A stretch of DNA of 32,475 nucleotides from an uncultured Clostridia bacterium. GTDB lineage: Bacteria; Bacillota; Clostridia; Oscillospirales; Oscillospiraceae. This document shows positions 10,776-19,226 of this stretch, one piece after another. The notes under the pieces are model-generated. The model was not told where the DNA came from, ran no database searches, and saw only the letters and a list, made by a program, of their open reading frames with translations. The DNA is taken from contig CAMZIY010000013.1 of NCBI GenBank assembly GCA_947307365.1, positions 1 to 32,475 of the forward strand, read 5' to 3'. A program made the position numbers and the translations under genes. The number at the start of each line of letters is the position of its first letter. Positions within the stretch are counted from its first letter, which is position 1.

Positions 10776-13700
10776 TCAGCCCGTCACCGTGACGGCGGCG
10801 CTCAGCTTGTTGACCTTGGCGTCGGCGGCGTCCTTCACGTAGACCCTGACCTTGTAGGCCCCCGCCTCCGTGGGGGTATAGCTGAAGGTGTTCGTTGTGC
10901 TGTAGGACCGGGTCTTGATTTTGACTCCGTCCTTATAGAGAATGAAGTAGTACTTAAGCGGCTGTTCGCTACCCACTGCCGTGGCGGTCCAAGTGATCTT
11001 CTCTCCCACAGCTGAGCTTGTCTTCCCAGCCTTGACGCTGATGATGGCCGGGGGACCCAGGATCACCGTAACTGCCGCGCTGGTCTTGTTAACCTTGTTG
11101 CCGACGGTGTCCTTTACGTATACCTTGACCTTGTAGGTCCCGGCTTCCAGGGGGGTATACGAGAAGGTGTTGACGGTGCTGTAAGCCCGGGTCTTGACCT
11201 TGGTCCCGTCCTTGTAGAGGATGAAGTAATACTGCAGCGTCCCGGTTCCACCGGAGGCCGTGGCGGTCCAGGTGATCTTCGCCCCCGCTGCTGCGGCGGT
11301 CTTGTCCGCCTTGACGCTGCTGATGACCGGAGCCGCGCTGCTGGTGACGGTGAGCTTCGCGGAGTTGGAGTACACGCTGCCGCCAGCGTTCGTTACCTTG
11401 CAGCGGTACCGGAGCCCGTTGTAGGAGGCTTTTGCGGTGACCGTATAGCTGGCTGCGGTGGCGCCACTCTTGTTCGTCCAGGTGCTGGCGTCCTTGCTGT
11501 ACTGCCACTGATAGCTGAGTCCCGTCCCGGAGGCCACGATCTTGAAGGTCACCGTTGCCCCTTCCGCAGCCATCTGATCTGCAGGCTGGATGGTGATGAC
11601 GGGCTTGGAAGCCGTGACCGTCAGCTTCGCGGAGTTGGAGTACACGCTGCCGCCAGCGTTCGTTACCTTGCAGCGGTACCGGAGCCCGTTGTAGGAGGCT
11701 TTTGCGGTGACCGTATAGCTGGCTGCGGTGGCGCCACTCTTGTTCGTCCAGGTGCTGCCGTCCTTGCTGTACTGCCACTGATAGCTGAGTCCCGTCCCGG
11801 AGGCGGTGACGATGAACACGGCGGTCTTGCCTGATGTGACGGTTTTGGGGGATGGCTGAGCGGTGATGACGGGGGGTACGGCTATGGTGACGGCGGCGCC
11901 GGTCTTGTGGACCTTTGTGCCGTCTTCATCCTTCACGTAGACCTTTACTTTATATGTTCCGGCGTCTGCGAGGGTATAGCTGAAGGTCCTGGTGGTGCTG
12001 TAGGACCGGGTCGCGATCTGCGTCCCATCCTTGTAGATGAGAAAGTAGTATTTCAGGGTGCCGGAGCCACCGGAAGCGGTGGCCGTCCAGGTAATGGCGG
12101 TGCCGGGGGCGGCGCCGGTCTTGTTCGCTTTGAGGCCGGTGATGGTCAGAGGTTCGGTGAAATGGATGTTCGCGGAGGTCAGGGGTTCGTTGCTGATTTG
12201 GATGCTGATCATGTCCCAGTCTTCTGCAGTGCCGCCGTAGTACACGTCTGTCAGACCGCGGCAGCCGCAGAAGGCTTCGTAACCGATGCTGGTGACACTC
12301 TTGGGGATGGTCACGGAAGTCAGACTGGAGCAGTTACAAAAGGTTTCGCCGCCGATGAAGGTAACGCCGTCGGCAACGGTAACGGCAGTGAGGTTTCCGC
12401 AGCCGGAGAAGATGTTTTTGAATCGCACGCTGAGCACGCTCTCCGGAACGGTGACTGCGGTGAGCCCGGAACAGTTATTAAATGCGTAGTCGCCGATGTA
12501 GGTGACGCTGTGGGGGATGGTCACAGAAGTCAGGCTGGTGCAGTACTCAAAGGCATAGTCGCCGATGGAGGTGACGCTATCGGGGATGGTCACGGAAGTC
12601 AGACTGGACAAGTTACAAAAGGCTCCGCCGCCGATGAAGGTAACGCCGTCGGCCACGGTAAGGGTGGTGAGGTTTCTGCATCCGGAAAAGATGTTTTTGA
12701 ATCCCGCGCTGCACACGCTCTCCGGAACGGTGACTGCGGTGAGCCCGGTACAGCTGCTGAAAGCGTATGAGCCGATGCTGGTGACGCTGTCTGGGATGGC
12801 GACGGAAGTCAGACTGGAGCAGCCACTGAAAGCGTATGAGTCGATGCTGGTGACGCTGTCGGGGATGGTGACGGAAGTCAGACTGGAGCAGCCGCTGAAA
12901 GCGTGTTCGCTGATGCGCATCACGCCAGAGGGAATGTCTAGCGCCGTGACCTCCGAACCGTTCAGGTATAGATGGTGGGAAAGGGACAGCGGGTTGGCGC
13001 ATGTGCTAAAACCGGATGTACCCCCAAAATCGATGGCACACCAGGCGGCCAGATCGTTGATTTCCACCTTGGCTAGTCCGGAGCAGAGGTAAAAGGCATA
13101 GTCGCCGATGGAGGTGACGCTATCGGGGATGATGACGGAAGTCAGGCTGGTGCAGCCGCTGAAAGCGTCTGAGCCGATGCTGGTGATGCTGTCGGGGATG
13201 GTGACGGAAGTCAGGCTGGTGCAGTTATAAAAGGCTGAGTTGCCGATGAAGGTAACACTGTTTGGAATGGTCACTGTGGTCAGCCCGGAGCAGCCGGAAA
13301 AGGCGGAGTCGTTTATGGCGGTGACGCCGTCGGCTACGGTAACGGCGGTGAGGTTTCTGCAGCAGGAGAAGATGTTTTGGAATCCCGCGCTGAGCACGCT
13401 CTGCGGAACGGTGACTGTTGTGAGCCCGGTACAGCTGCTGAAAGCGTCTGAGCCGATGGAGGCGACGCTCCTGGGAATGGTGACTGCGGTCAACCCGGTG
13501 CATCCGCCGAAGGCGAAATCGCCGATGGCGGTGACGCTGCCGGGGATGGTGACGGAGGTGAGCCCGGTGCAGCCATGGAAGGCGTATTTGCCGATGCTCG
13601 ACACGCCGGAGGGAATATCCAGCGCAGTGATCTCTGAGCCGTTCAGATAAAGACGGTGGGCAAGGCTCAGCGGGTTAGCTTCTTTGTCACTAAAATCAAT

Positions 13701-16583
13701 GGCGCACCAGACGGCAAGATCACTGATCTCCACGTTGGCAAGTCCGGTGCAGCCTTCGAAGGTAGCCCAACCAATGTAAGTGACACTGTCGGGGATAATG
13801 ATGGAGGCCAGCCCGGTGCAGCCGCTGAAAGCGTATGAGCCGATGCTGGTGACACTATCGGGGATGATGACGGAAGTCAGGCTGGTGCAGCCGGAAAAGG
13901 CTTTGTCGTCGATGGCGGTGACGCCGCTGCCCAGCACCGCTGATTTGACCTCGATCACGCTATAGTTGAACAAATCCGGATGAGGGGAAAACGTCCCCGT
14001 CCCGCTGACCACCATCCTCCCGTACTGATCCAGAGTATAGGTCAGATTATCCCCGCAGCTGCCGGACTCCAGGAAAATAGGATCACCAATCATATATTCA
14101 TAATGGAGCTCCGCGCTCCGCAGCGGATCGTTGCCGGTAAACAGGATGACGTCCAGCCATTCCTCCTCCGTGCCGCCGTACCAGATACCCCGCAGACCGG
14201 AACAGCCGGAGAACGCGTTCTCCTGGATGTTGGTGACCGAGGCGGGAATTGCCACAGAGATGAGGGAGGAAAGGCCGGAAAAGGCATTTTTGGGGATGCG
14301 GACCGTCCACCCGTACTGAAAAGAGCAACCGCTGCCGATGGGACCGGCGCAGAACAAACGGCGGCAGTCGGAAAAGGCATCCCTGCCGATGGATGCGACG
14401 CTCCCGGGGATAGTGATGCCGGTCAGCTCGGCGCAGCCGGAAAAGGCGCGGTCGCCGATGGAGGTGACGCTGCTGGGGATGGTGACGGAAGTCAACCCGG
14501 TGCAGTCAGAGAAGGCGTAATTGCCGATACTTGACACGCCGGAGGGAATGATCAGATCCGTGACCTTCGATCCATTGAGGTAAAGCTGATGGGCGTAGAC
14601 CAGCGGGTTGGAAGGAAAATCGCTGAAAGCAACGGCGCACCAAGCGGCCAGATCGGCGATATCCACCTTTTCCAGGCTGCAGCAGCCATTGAAGGCACCC
14701 TCGCCGATCGTGGTGACACTTTTGCCGATGAACACGGCGGTCATGCCGCTGCAGTCGGAAAAGGCGTATCTTCCGATGCTGAACACGCTGTCGGGGATGG
14801 TGACGGAAGTCAGCCCGGTGCAGCCGGAGAAGGCGGAATTGCCGATGGCGGTGACGCTGTCGGGAACAGTGACGGAGGTCAGCCCGGTGCAGCCGGAGAA
14901 GGCGTATTTACCGATGCTCGTCACGCCGGAGGGAATGCCCAGCGCAGTGATCTCCGAGCCGTTCAGATAAAGACGGTGGGCAAGGATCAGCGGGTTGGCG
15001 TTGTTGTCTCCAAAATCGATGGCGCACCAGGCGGCCAGATCGCCGATCTCCACCCTGGTAATTCCGGTGCAGCCGGAGAAAGCGCCGCTGCCGATAGCCG
15101 TGACGCTGGCGGGGATAGAAACGCTCCGCAGAGTGTCGCAGCCCTGGAAGGCGTTTGCATCGATACTTGTCACCCCGGAGGGGATGGTCAGCCTGGTAAC
15201 GGGGGTGCCGTTCAGATAAAGCATATGGGCAAGGTTCAGCGGGTTGGCGTAAGAACTGTCGCCGCCTGAAGTGCTTTCAAAGGCAATGGAACACCAGGCA
15301 TTCAGGTCGCTGATATCCACTATTTCCAGGCTGTTGCAGCCATTGAAGGCGCCCTCGCCGATCGTGGCGACGCCCTTGCCGATGAACACGGCGGTCATGC
15401 TGCTGCAGTCGGAAAAGGCGTATCTTCCGATGCTGATCACGCTGTCAGGGATGGTGACTGCGGTCAGCCCAGAGCAGCCCATAAAAGCAGAGTCCCCAAT
15501 GTCGGCGATACTGCCGGGAATCGTGACGGAGGTGAGCCCGGTGCAGCCGGAAAAGGCGGAATAGCCGATGGAGGTGACACTGTTTGGAATGGTCACGGTG
15601 GTCAGTCCGGAGCAGTCGGAAAAGGCGGAGTCGTTTATGGCGGTGACGCCGTCGGCAACGGTAACGGCAGTGAGGTTTCCGCAGCCGGAGAAGATGTTTT
15701 TGAATCCCGCGCTGAGCACGCTCTCCGGAACGGTGACTGCGGTGAGCCCGGTGCAGCCGCTGAAAGCGTCTGAGCCGATGGAGGCGACACTTCTGGGGAT
15801 GGCGATGTTATTCAGTGCGGTGCAGCCATCAAAAGCAGCGCTCCCGATGTCGGCGATACTGCCGGGAATCGTGACGGAGGTGAGCCCGGTGCAGCCGGAA
15901 AAGGCGGAATAGCCGATGGAGGTGACACTGTTTGGAATGGTCACGGTGGTCAGTCCGGAGCAGTCGGAAAAGGCGGAGTCGTTTATGGCGGTGACGCCGT
16001 CGGCAACGGTAACGGCAGTGAGGTTTCCGCAGCCGGAGAAGATGTTTTTGAATCCCGCGCTGAGCACGCTCTCCGGAACGGTGACTGCGGTGAGCCCGGT
16101 GCAGCCGCTGAAAGCGTCTGAGCCGATGGAGGCGACACTTCTGGGGATGGCGATGTTATTCAGTGCGGTGCAGCCATCAAAAGCAGCGCTCCCGATGTCA
16201 GCGATACTGCCGGGAATCGTGACGGAGGTGAGCCCGGTGCAGTTACAGAACGCTTGGTAGCCGATGCTTGTTACACTCCCCGGGATCATCACGCTCGTCA
16301 GCCCGCTGCAGCCGGAGAACGCATAATCCCCGATGCTCGTCACGCCGTTTTCCAGGATGACGGCAGTGATCTCGCTGGAATAGGATTCCCAAAGAGAATG
16401 GTCCCCATCCGCCATCTCCCCCTCGCCGGAGATGGTCAGCACCCCGTCGCTAGCCAGGGTCCAGGTGAGGTTGTCCCCACAGGTACCGGAATCGACGATT
16501 TCAGCCGCCCTAGCCGGGGCGGTCAGCGGCAGCAGGCCCATCAGCAGGATCAGAAAAAGAAACAGGCAAAAATGTCTTTTCAT
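10776..16583 (-). CDS. Giant secreted BspA-family leucine-rich repeat (LRR_5) protein with C-terminal Ig-like domains
   Basis: Signal peptide MKRHFCLFLFLILLMGLLPLTAPARAAE; dozens of ~23-aa repeats xxxIPxSVTSIGxxAFSGCTGLT; C-terminal Ig-like YQWQYSKDGSTWTNKSGATAASYTV repeats; RBS GGAGTCCTCCG before ATG 16583. Confidence 0.93.
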   Translation of the reverse strand: MKRHFCLFLFLILLMGLLPLTAPARAAEIVDSGTCGDNLTWTLASDGVLTISGEGEMADGDHSLWESYSSEITAVILENGVTSIGDYAFSGCSGLTSVMIPGSVTSIGYQAFCNCTGLTSVTIPGSIADIGSAAFDGCTALNNIAIPRSVASIGSDAFSGCTGLTAVTVPESVLSAGFKNIFSGCGNLTAVTVADGVTAINDSAFSDCSGLTTVTIPNSVTSIGYSAFSGCTGLTSVTIPGSIADIGSAAFDGCTALNNIAIPRSVASIGSDAFSGCTGLTAVTVPESVLSAGFKNIFSGCGNLTAVTVADGVTAINDSAFSDCSGLTTVTIPNSVTSIGYSAFSGCTGLTSVTIPGSIADIGDSAFMGCSGLTAVTIPDSVISIGRYAFSDCSSMTAVFIGKGVATIGEGAFNGCNSLEIVDISDLNAWCSIAFESTSGGDSSYANPLNLAHMLYLNGTPVTRLTIPSGVTSIDANAFQGCDTLRSVSIPASVTAIGSGAFSGCTGITRVEIGDLAAWCAIDFGDNNANPLILAHRLYLNGSEITALGIPSGVTSIGKYAFSGCTGLTSVTVPDSVTAIGNSAFSGCTGLTSVTIPDSVFSIGRYAFSDCSGMTAVFIGKSVTTIGEGAFNGCCSLEKVDIADLAAWCAVAFSDFPSNPLVYAHQLYLNGSKVTDLIIPSGVSSIGNYAFSDCTGLTSVTIPSSVTSIGDRAFSGCAELTGITIPGSVASIGRDAFSDCRRLFCAGPIGSGCSFQYGWTVRIPKNAFSGLSSLISVAIPASVTNIQENAFSGCSGLRGIWYGGTEEEWLDVILFTGNDPLRSAELHYEYMIGDPIFLESGSCGDNLTYTLDQYGRMVVSGTGTFSPHPDLFNYSVIEVKSAVLGSGVTAIDDKAFSGCTSLTSVIIPDSVTSIGSYAFSGCTGLASIIIPDSVTYIGWATFEGCTGLANVEISDLAVWCAIDFSDKEANPLSLAHRLYLNGSEITALDIPSGVSSIGKYAFHGCTGLTSVTIPGSVTAIGDFAFGGCTGLTAVTIPRSVASIGSDAFSSCTGLTTVTVPQSVLSAGFQNIFSCCRNLTAVTVADGVTAINDSAFSGCSGLTTVTIPNSVTFIGNSAFYNCTSLTSVTIPDSITSIGSDAFSGCTSLTSVIIPDSVTSIGDYAFYLCSGLAKVEINDLAAWCAIDFGGTSGFSTCANPLSLSHHLYLNGSEVTALDIPSGVMRISEHAFSGCSSLTSVTIPDSVTSIDSYAFSGCSSLTSVAIPDSVTSIGSYAFSSCTGLTAVTVPESVCSAGFKNIFSGCRNLTTLTVADGVTFIGGGAFCNLSSLTSVTIPDSVTSIGDYAFEYCTSLTSVTIPHSVTYIGDYAFNNCSGLTAVTVPESVLSVRFKNIFSGCGNLTAVTVADGVTFIGGETFCNCSSLTSVTIPKSVTSIGYEAFCGCRGLTDVYYGGTAEDWDMISIQISNEPLTSANIHFTEPLTITGLKANKTGAAPGTAITWTATASGGSGTLKYYFLIYKDGTQIATRSYSTTRTFSYTLADAGTYKVKVYVKDEDGTKVHKTGAAVTIAVPPVITAQPSPKTVTSGKTAVFIVTASGTGLSYQWQYSKDGSTWTNKSGATAASYTVTAKASYNGLRYRCKVTNAGGSVYSNSAKLTVTASKPVITIQPADQMAAEGATVTFKIVASGTGLSYQWQYSKDASTWTNKSGATAASYTVTAKASYNGLRYRCKVTNAGGSVYSNSAKLTVTSSAAPVISSVKADKTAAAAGAKITWTATASGGTGTLQYYFILYKDGTKVKTRAYSTVNTFSYTPLEAGTYKVKVYVKDTVGNKVNKTSAAVTVILGPPAIISVKAGKTSSAVGEKITWTATAVGSEQPLKYYFILYKDGVKIKTRSYSTTNTFSYTPTEAGAYKVRVYVKDAADAKVNKLSAAVTVTG
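11354..11534 (-). repeat. Ig-like domain DNA repeat, copy 1 (of 11624-11804)
   Basis: ~181-bp segment repeated 270 bp downstream with one mismatch noted by eye (gtgctgGcg / gtgctgCcg). Confidence 0.85.
11624..11804 (-). repeat. Ig-like domain DNA repeat, copy 2
   Basis: See 11354-11534. Confidence 0.85.
15499..15846 (-). repeat. 348-bp tandem duplication inside the LRR gene, copy A
   Basis: Same 116-aa block as copy B; period 348 from matching ATGTC(G/A)GCGATACTGCCGGGAATCGTGACGG at 15499, 15847 and 16195. Confidence 0.9.
15847..16194 (-). repeat. 348-bp tandem duplication inside the LRR gene, copy B
   Basis: See copy A; the two 114-aa opposite-strand ORFs at 15568 and 15916 are identical except at the C-terminal end. 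Confidence 0.9.
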
Positions 16584-16668
16584 ATTCGGAGGACTCCTTC
16601 CGTAACAGCGACGGGCTTCTTCCGGGAATAGGCATCCCAGGCACCGTACAGGATGATTTGATTTCTTT

Positions 16669-16697
16669 ATTTTACCACACTCAGCATAATCTGACAA
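16669..16697 (-). promoter_or_regulatory. SigA-type promoter for the BspA-like gene
   Basis: − strand TTGTCA (16697-16692), 17-nt spacer, TAAAAT (16674-16669). Confidence 0.65.
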
Positions 16698-17135
16698 TGA
16701 CGGTTTACGGAGTTTTCCAGAACTTGTTCATTGGCACTCAAGCGGATGAGAAGCCGATGAGACAGCATTTTGAAGTAGCTTCTATAAACACTTTCATTTC
16801 TGAGTTTTGATAGTATTAGATGCCACGCACAACTTAGAATTTTGGGCAAGTGCGGTACAACAGCGCCACGCAGGCCGCAGAAAGGGCGGGAGGGTATGAT
16901 ATGACATCTTCCCGGCTTGTTTTGCGCGTAAAGAAATAATACTTTATTAAGAACCACATTACATTACCGGAGCGCTTCGGAGATCAAACTCGTTTTTGTT
17001 TACCCGTCTGCATTGAGGGGTAACCCAGCACCAGCCCCCGCTCCAATATACCCCGTGGGTGGGTATGAAGGAACCCGGAACGAGAGTGGTCAGATCGTGA
17101 CAATTTAGGGAAGAACAGAGAATCAGGAGCGAAAG

Positions 17136-17256
17136 TTTACCTTTTTTGAAATACCCGGGATCGAATCAAACAGAGAAAGCACGCAACCCTTGCGGTTGCG
17201 TGCTTTTTTGCTGGAGCTGGATGTCGGACTTGAACCGACGACCTCATGATTACGAA
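17136..17256. repeat. Right copy of perfect 121-bp direct repeat
   Basis: Identical to 10175-10295. Confidence 0.95.
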
Positions 17257-17287
17257 TCAGGTGCTCTACCGACTGAGCTAATCCAGC
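17212..17287 (-). tRNA. tRNA-Thr (anticodon CGU), CCA encoded
   Basis: GCTGGAT TA GCTC AGTCGGTA GAGC A CCTGA TTCGTAA TCATG AGGTC GTCGG TTCAAGT CCGAC ATCCAGC T CCA; acceptor, D and T stems pair perfectly; one C28·U42 mismatch in the anticodon stem. Confidence 0.93.
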
Positions 17288-17308
17288 AGGGAAAACATCA
17301 GCTTATGC

Positions 17309-17336
17309 ATTATACCACGCCATTTCCGTTTGTCAA
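17309..17336 (-). promoter_or_regulatory. Consensus promoter for tRNA-Thr
   Basis: − strand TTGACA (17336-17331), 16-nt spacer, TATAAT (17314-17309). Confidence 0.85.
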
Positions 17337-17588
17337 TGCCGGAGATCCGGTTTCTTGCCCCACAAATAAATTACAAATTGTAATCATTTCCGCAGCGCTA
17401 TTGGGAAAACGGAGGATCCCGGCGATCCGGACCGGAGGAACCAAAACCTGGGTGAGGAGACTATGGGGGAATTGACTGTTTTTTTGTTAAATCTCCCGAA
17501 CATTCTGGAAAATCAACGGGGATCCGTCGGGGTTTCCGGGAAAAACCCGGTTTACGTAACTCGCTGACGGAAGAGGCATTACAGTAAG

Positions 17589-17618
17589 TTATCCACATTA
17601 TCCACATAGTTATCCACA
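17589..17618 (+). promoter_or_regulatory. Cluster of three perfect DnaA boxes
   Basis: TTATCCACA at 17589-17597, 17598-17606 and 17610-17618, same orientation. Confidence 0.8.
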
Positions 17619-17672
17619 TTCGAAAAGCCCCATAAAACCGGAATGACCCGGGAAACCGGGGGAAAAACAAAG

Positions 17673-17697
17673 GAAAAATCCGGGGAAAACCCCGGAT
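17673..17697 (-). terminator. Terminator downstream of tsaD
   Basis: − strand ATCCGGGG-TTTT-CCCCGGAT-TTTT. Confidence 0.8.
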
Positions 17698-17739
17698 TCT
17701 GCGGAAACGGTAATTGACATAATTCAAAACCGAGAAGCC

Positions 17740-18762
17740 TCACCAGCGGATAAAGGCAGAGTCCGGGGACATGGTGGCGTAGGCGTTGAGGCTGCTGTCC
17801 CCCCGGACGCCGGCAAGAAATTCATAGTAGCCCTGGCAGCCGATCATGGCGGCGTTGTCTCCGCAGAGGGAGAGGGGAGCGCAGTAAGCCTTGAGCCCGG
17901 ACCGGGCGCAGGCGGCCTCCAGATCGGCCCGCAGAAGGGTGTTGGCGGAAACGCCTCCGGCGATGGCCAGCTTCCCGTAGCCCCGTTCCTCCGCTGCCAG
18001 AAGAGCCCGGGAAAGGAGGGTGTCGCTCACCGCCCGGCAGATGGCCGCCGCCAGACTGGGAAGATCCAGCTCCTCCCCCCGCTGCTTCGCCGTGTGGGCC
18101 AGGTTCACCACGGCGGTCTTGAGGCCGGAGAAGGACATATCATAAGGATTGCCGGTCACATGGGACTGGGGGAGCCTGTACTTCTCCGGATCGCCGCTGC
18201 GGCTGAGACTGTCGATCTGGGCTCCGCCCGGGTAGCCGATGCCCAGGACCCGGGCGGCTTTATCGAAGCACTCCCCGGCGGCGTCGTCCCGGGTGGTGCC
18301 AAGGACGGTCATACGGGTATAATCCTGCACGTCCACGATCATGCTGGTGCCTCCGGAGGCCACCAGGCACACGAAGGGAGGCTCCAGGTCCGGGTGGGCG
18401 ATATAGTTGGCGGCGATATGGCCGCGGATATGGTGCACCGGGATCAGAGGGACGCCCAGGGACAGGGCGGCGCCTTTGGCAAAGCCGACCCCCACCAGCA
18501 CCGCGCCGATGAGACCCGGGGCATAGGTGACGGCCACGGCGTCGATCTCCCTCCGGGAGAGCCCCGCCTCCTGCAGAGCCAGCGCCGCGAGCCGGGACAC
18601 CGCCTGGATATGGCTGCGGGAGGCCAGCTCCGGCACCACGCCGCCATACAGGGTGTGGATGTCCACCTGGGAATGGATCACGCTGGAGAGCACCTGCCGC
18701 CCGTCCTGTGTCAGGGCGGCGGCGGTCTCATCGCAGGAGGACTCGATGGAGAGGATGATCAT
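17740..18762 (-). CDS. tsaD: tRNA N6-adenosine threonylcarbamoyltransferase
   Basis: MIILSIESSCDETAAAL, GGVVPELASRSH, VHHIRGHIAANY, LVASGGTSMIV, AIAGGVSANTLLR, CGDNAAMIG. Confidence 0.97.
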   Translation of the reverse strand: MIILSIESSCDETAAALTQDGRQVLSSVIHSQVDIHTLYGGVVPELASRSHIQAVSRLAALALQEAGLSRREIDAVAVTYAPGLIGAVLVGVGFAKGAALSLGVPLIPVHHIRGHIAANYIAHPDLEPPFVCLVASGGTSMIVDVQDYTRMTVLGTTRDDAAGECFDKAARVLGIGYPGGAQIDSLSRSGDPEKYRLPQSHVTGNPYDMSFSGLKTAVVNLAHTAKQRGEELDLPSLAAAICRAVSDTLLSRALLAAEERGYGKLAIAGGVSANTLLRADLEAACARSGLKAYCAPLSLCGDNAAMIGCQGYYEFLAGVRGDSSLNAYATMSPDSAFIRW

Positions 18763-19226
18763 ACCGCTTTATCTCCTTCCGGATAATCATAGGTCATGAG
18801 CAGGGCGTCCTCCCGGGGCTTTTCGTAGTAGCCGGGACGCAGGCCGACTTCCCGGAAGCCCGCCCGTTCATAGAGCCGCCGGGCTTCCCGGTTTCCCACC
18901 CGGACCTCCAGGGTGAGGAAGCTGAGACCGCGCGTCTTTCCTTCCCGCTGCAGCGCCTGTACCAGGGCCATGCCGACGCCCCGCTTCCGCAGGGCGGGGG
19001 AGACGGCGACATTGGAGATATATCCCTCGTCCAGTACCGTCCGCATCCCGGCATAGCCGGCCACCTCCCCGTCCGCCAGGGCGGCCAGCCAGCAGCAGGC
19101 GGGATCCGTCAGCTCCGGCAGAAAGGCGTCCCGGCTCCAGGGCAGGCTGAAGCACAGCTTTTCCAGCTCCAGCACCCGGGGCAGCATGTCCTCCGTCAGC
19201 GGGACCAGCGCAAAGTCCGCCGTCAT
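18759..19226 (-). CDS. rimI: Ribosomal-protein-alanine N-acetyltransferase (GNAT)
   Basis: MTADFALVPLTEDMLPRVLELEKLCFSLPWSRDAF...ISNVAVSPALRKRGVGMALVQALQREG...LEVRVGNREARRLYERAGF; 4-nt overlap with tsaD. Confidence 0.9.
   Translation of the reverse strand: MTADFALVPLTEDMLPRVLELEKLCFSLPWSRDAFLPELTDPACCWLAALADGEVAGYAGMRTVLDEGYISNVAVSPALRKRGVGMALVQALQREGKTRGLSFLTLEVRVGNREARRLYERAGFREVGLRPGYYEKPREDALLMTYDYPEGDKAV

Noticed and set aside
12058-16260. Many + strand ORFs with repeated MVTEVSPVQPEKA-like peptides
   Set aside because: Antisense readings of the BspA LRR repeats, not independent repeat proteins.
16667-16957. 96-aa − strand ORF upstream of the BspA-like gene
   Set aside because: No recognisable family, overlaps the inferred promoter region, poor coding character.
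17146-17475. ORF translating as ...MSDLNRRPHDYESGALPTELI... (also 10155-10475)
   Set aside because: This is the antisense translation of the tRNA-Thr gene and its repeat copy, a classic spurious ORF.
17589-17618. Calling this region oriC outright
   Set aside because: No dnaA/dnaN/rpmH context in the window and no GC-skew data; only a DnaA-box cluster can be supported.
17461-17727. 88-aa − strand ORF with MWITMWIMWIT
   Set aside because: The peptide repeat is just the translation of the tandem DnaA boxes; no credible RBS or protein features.
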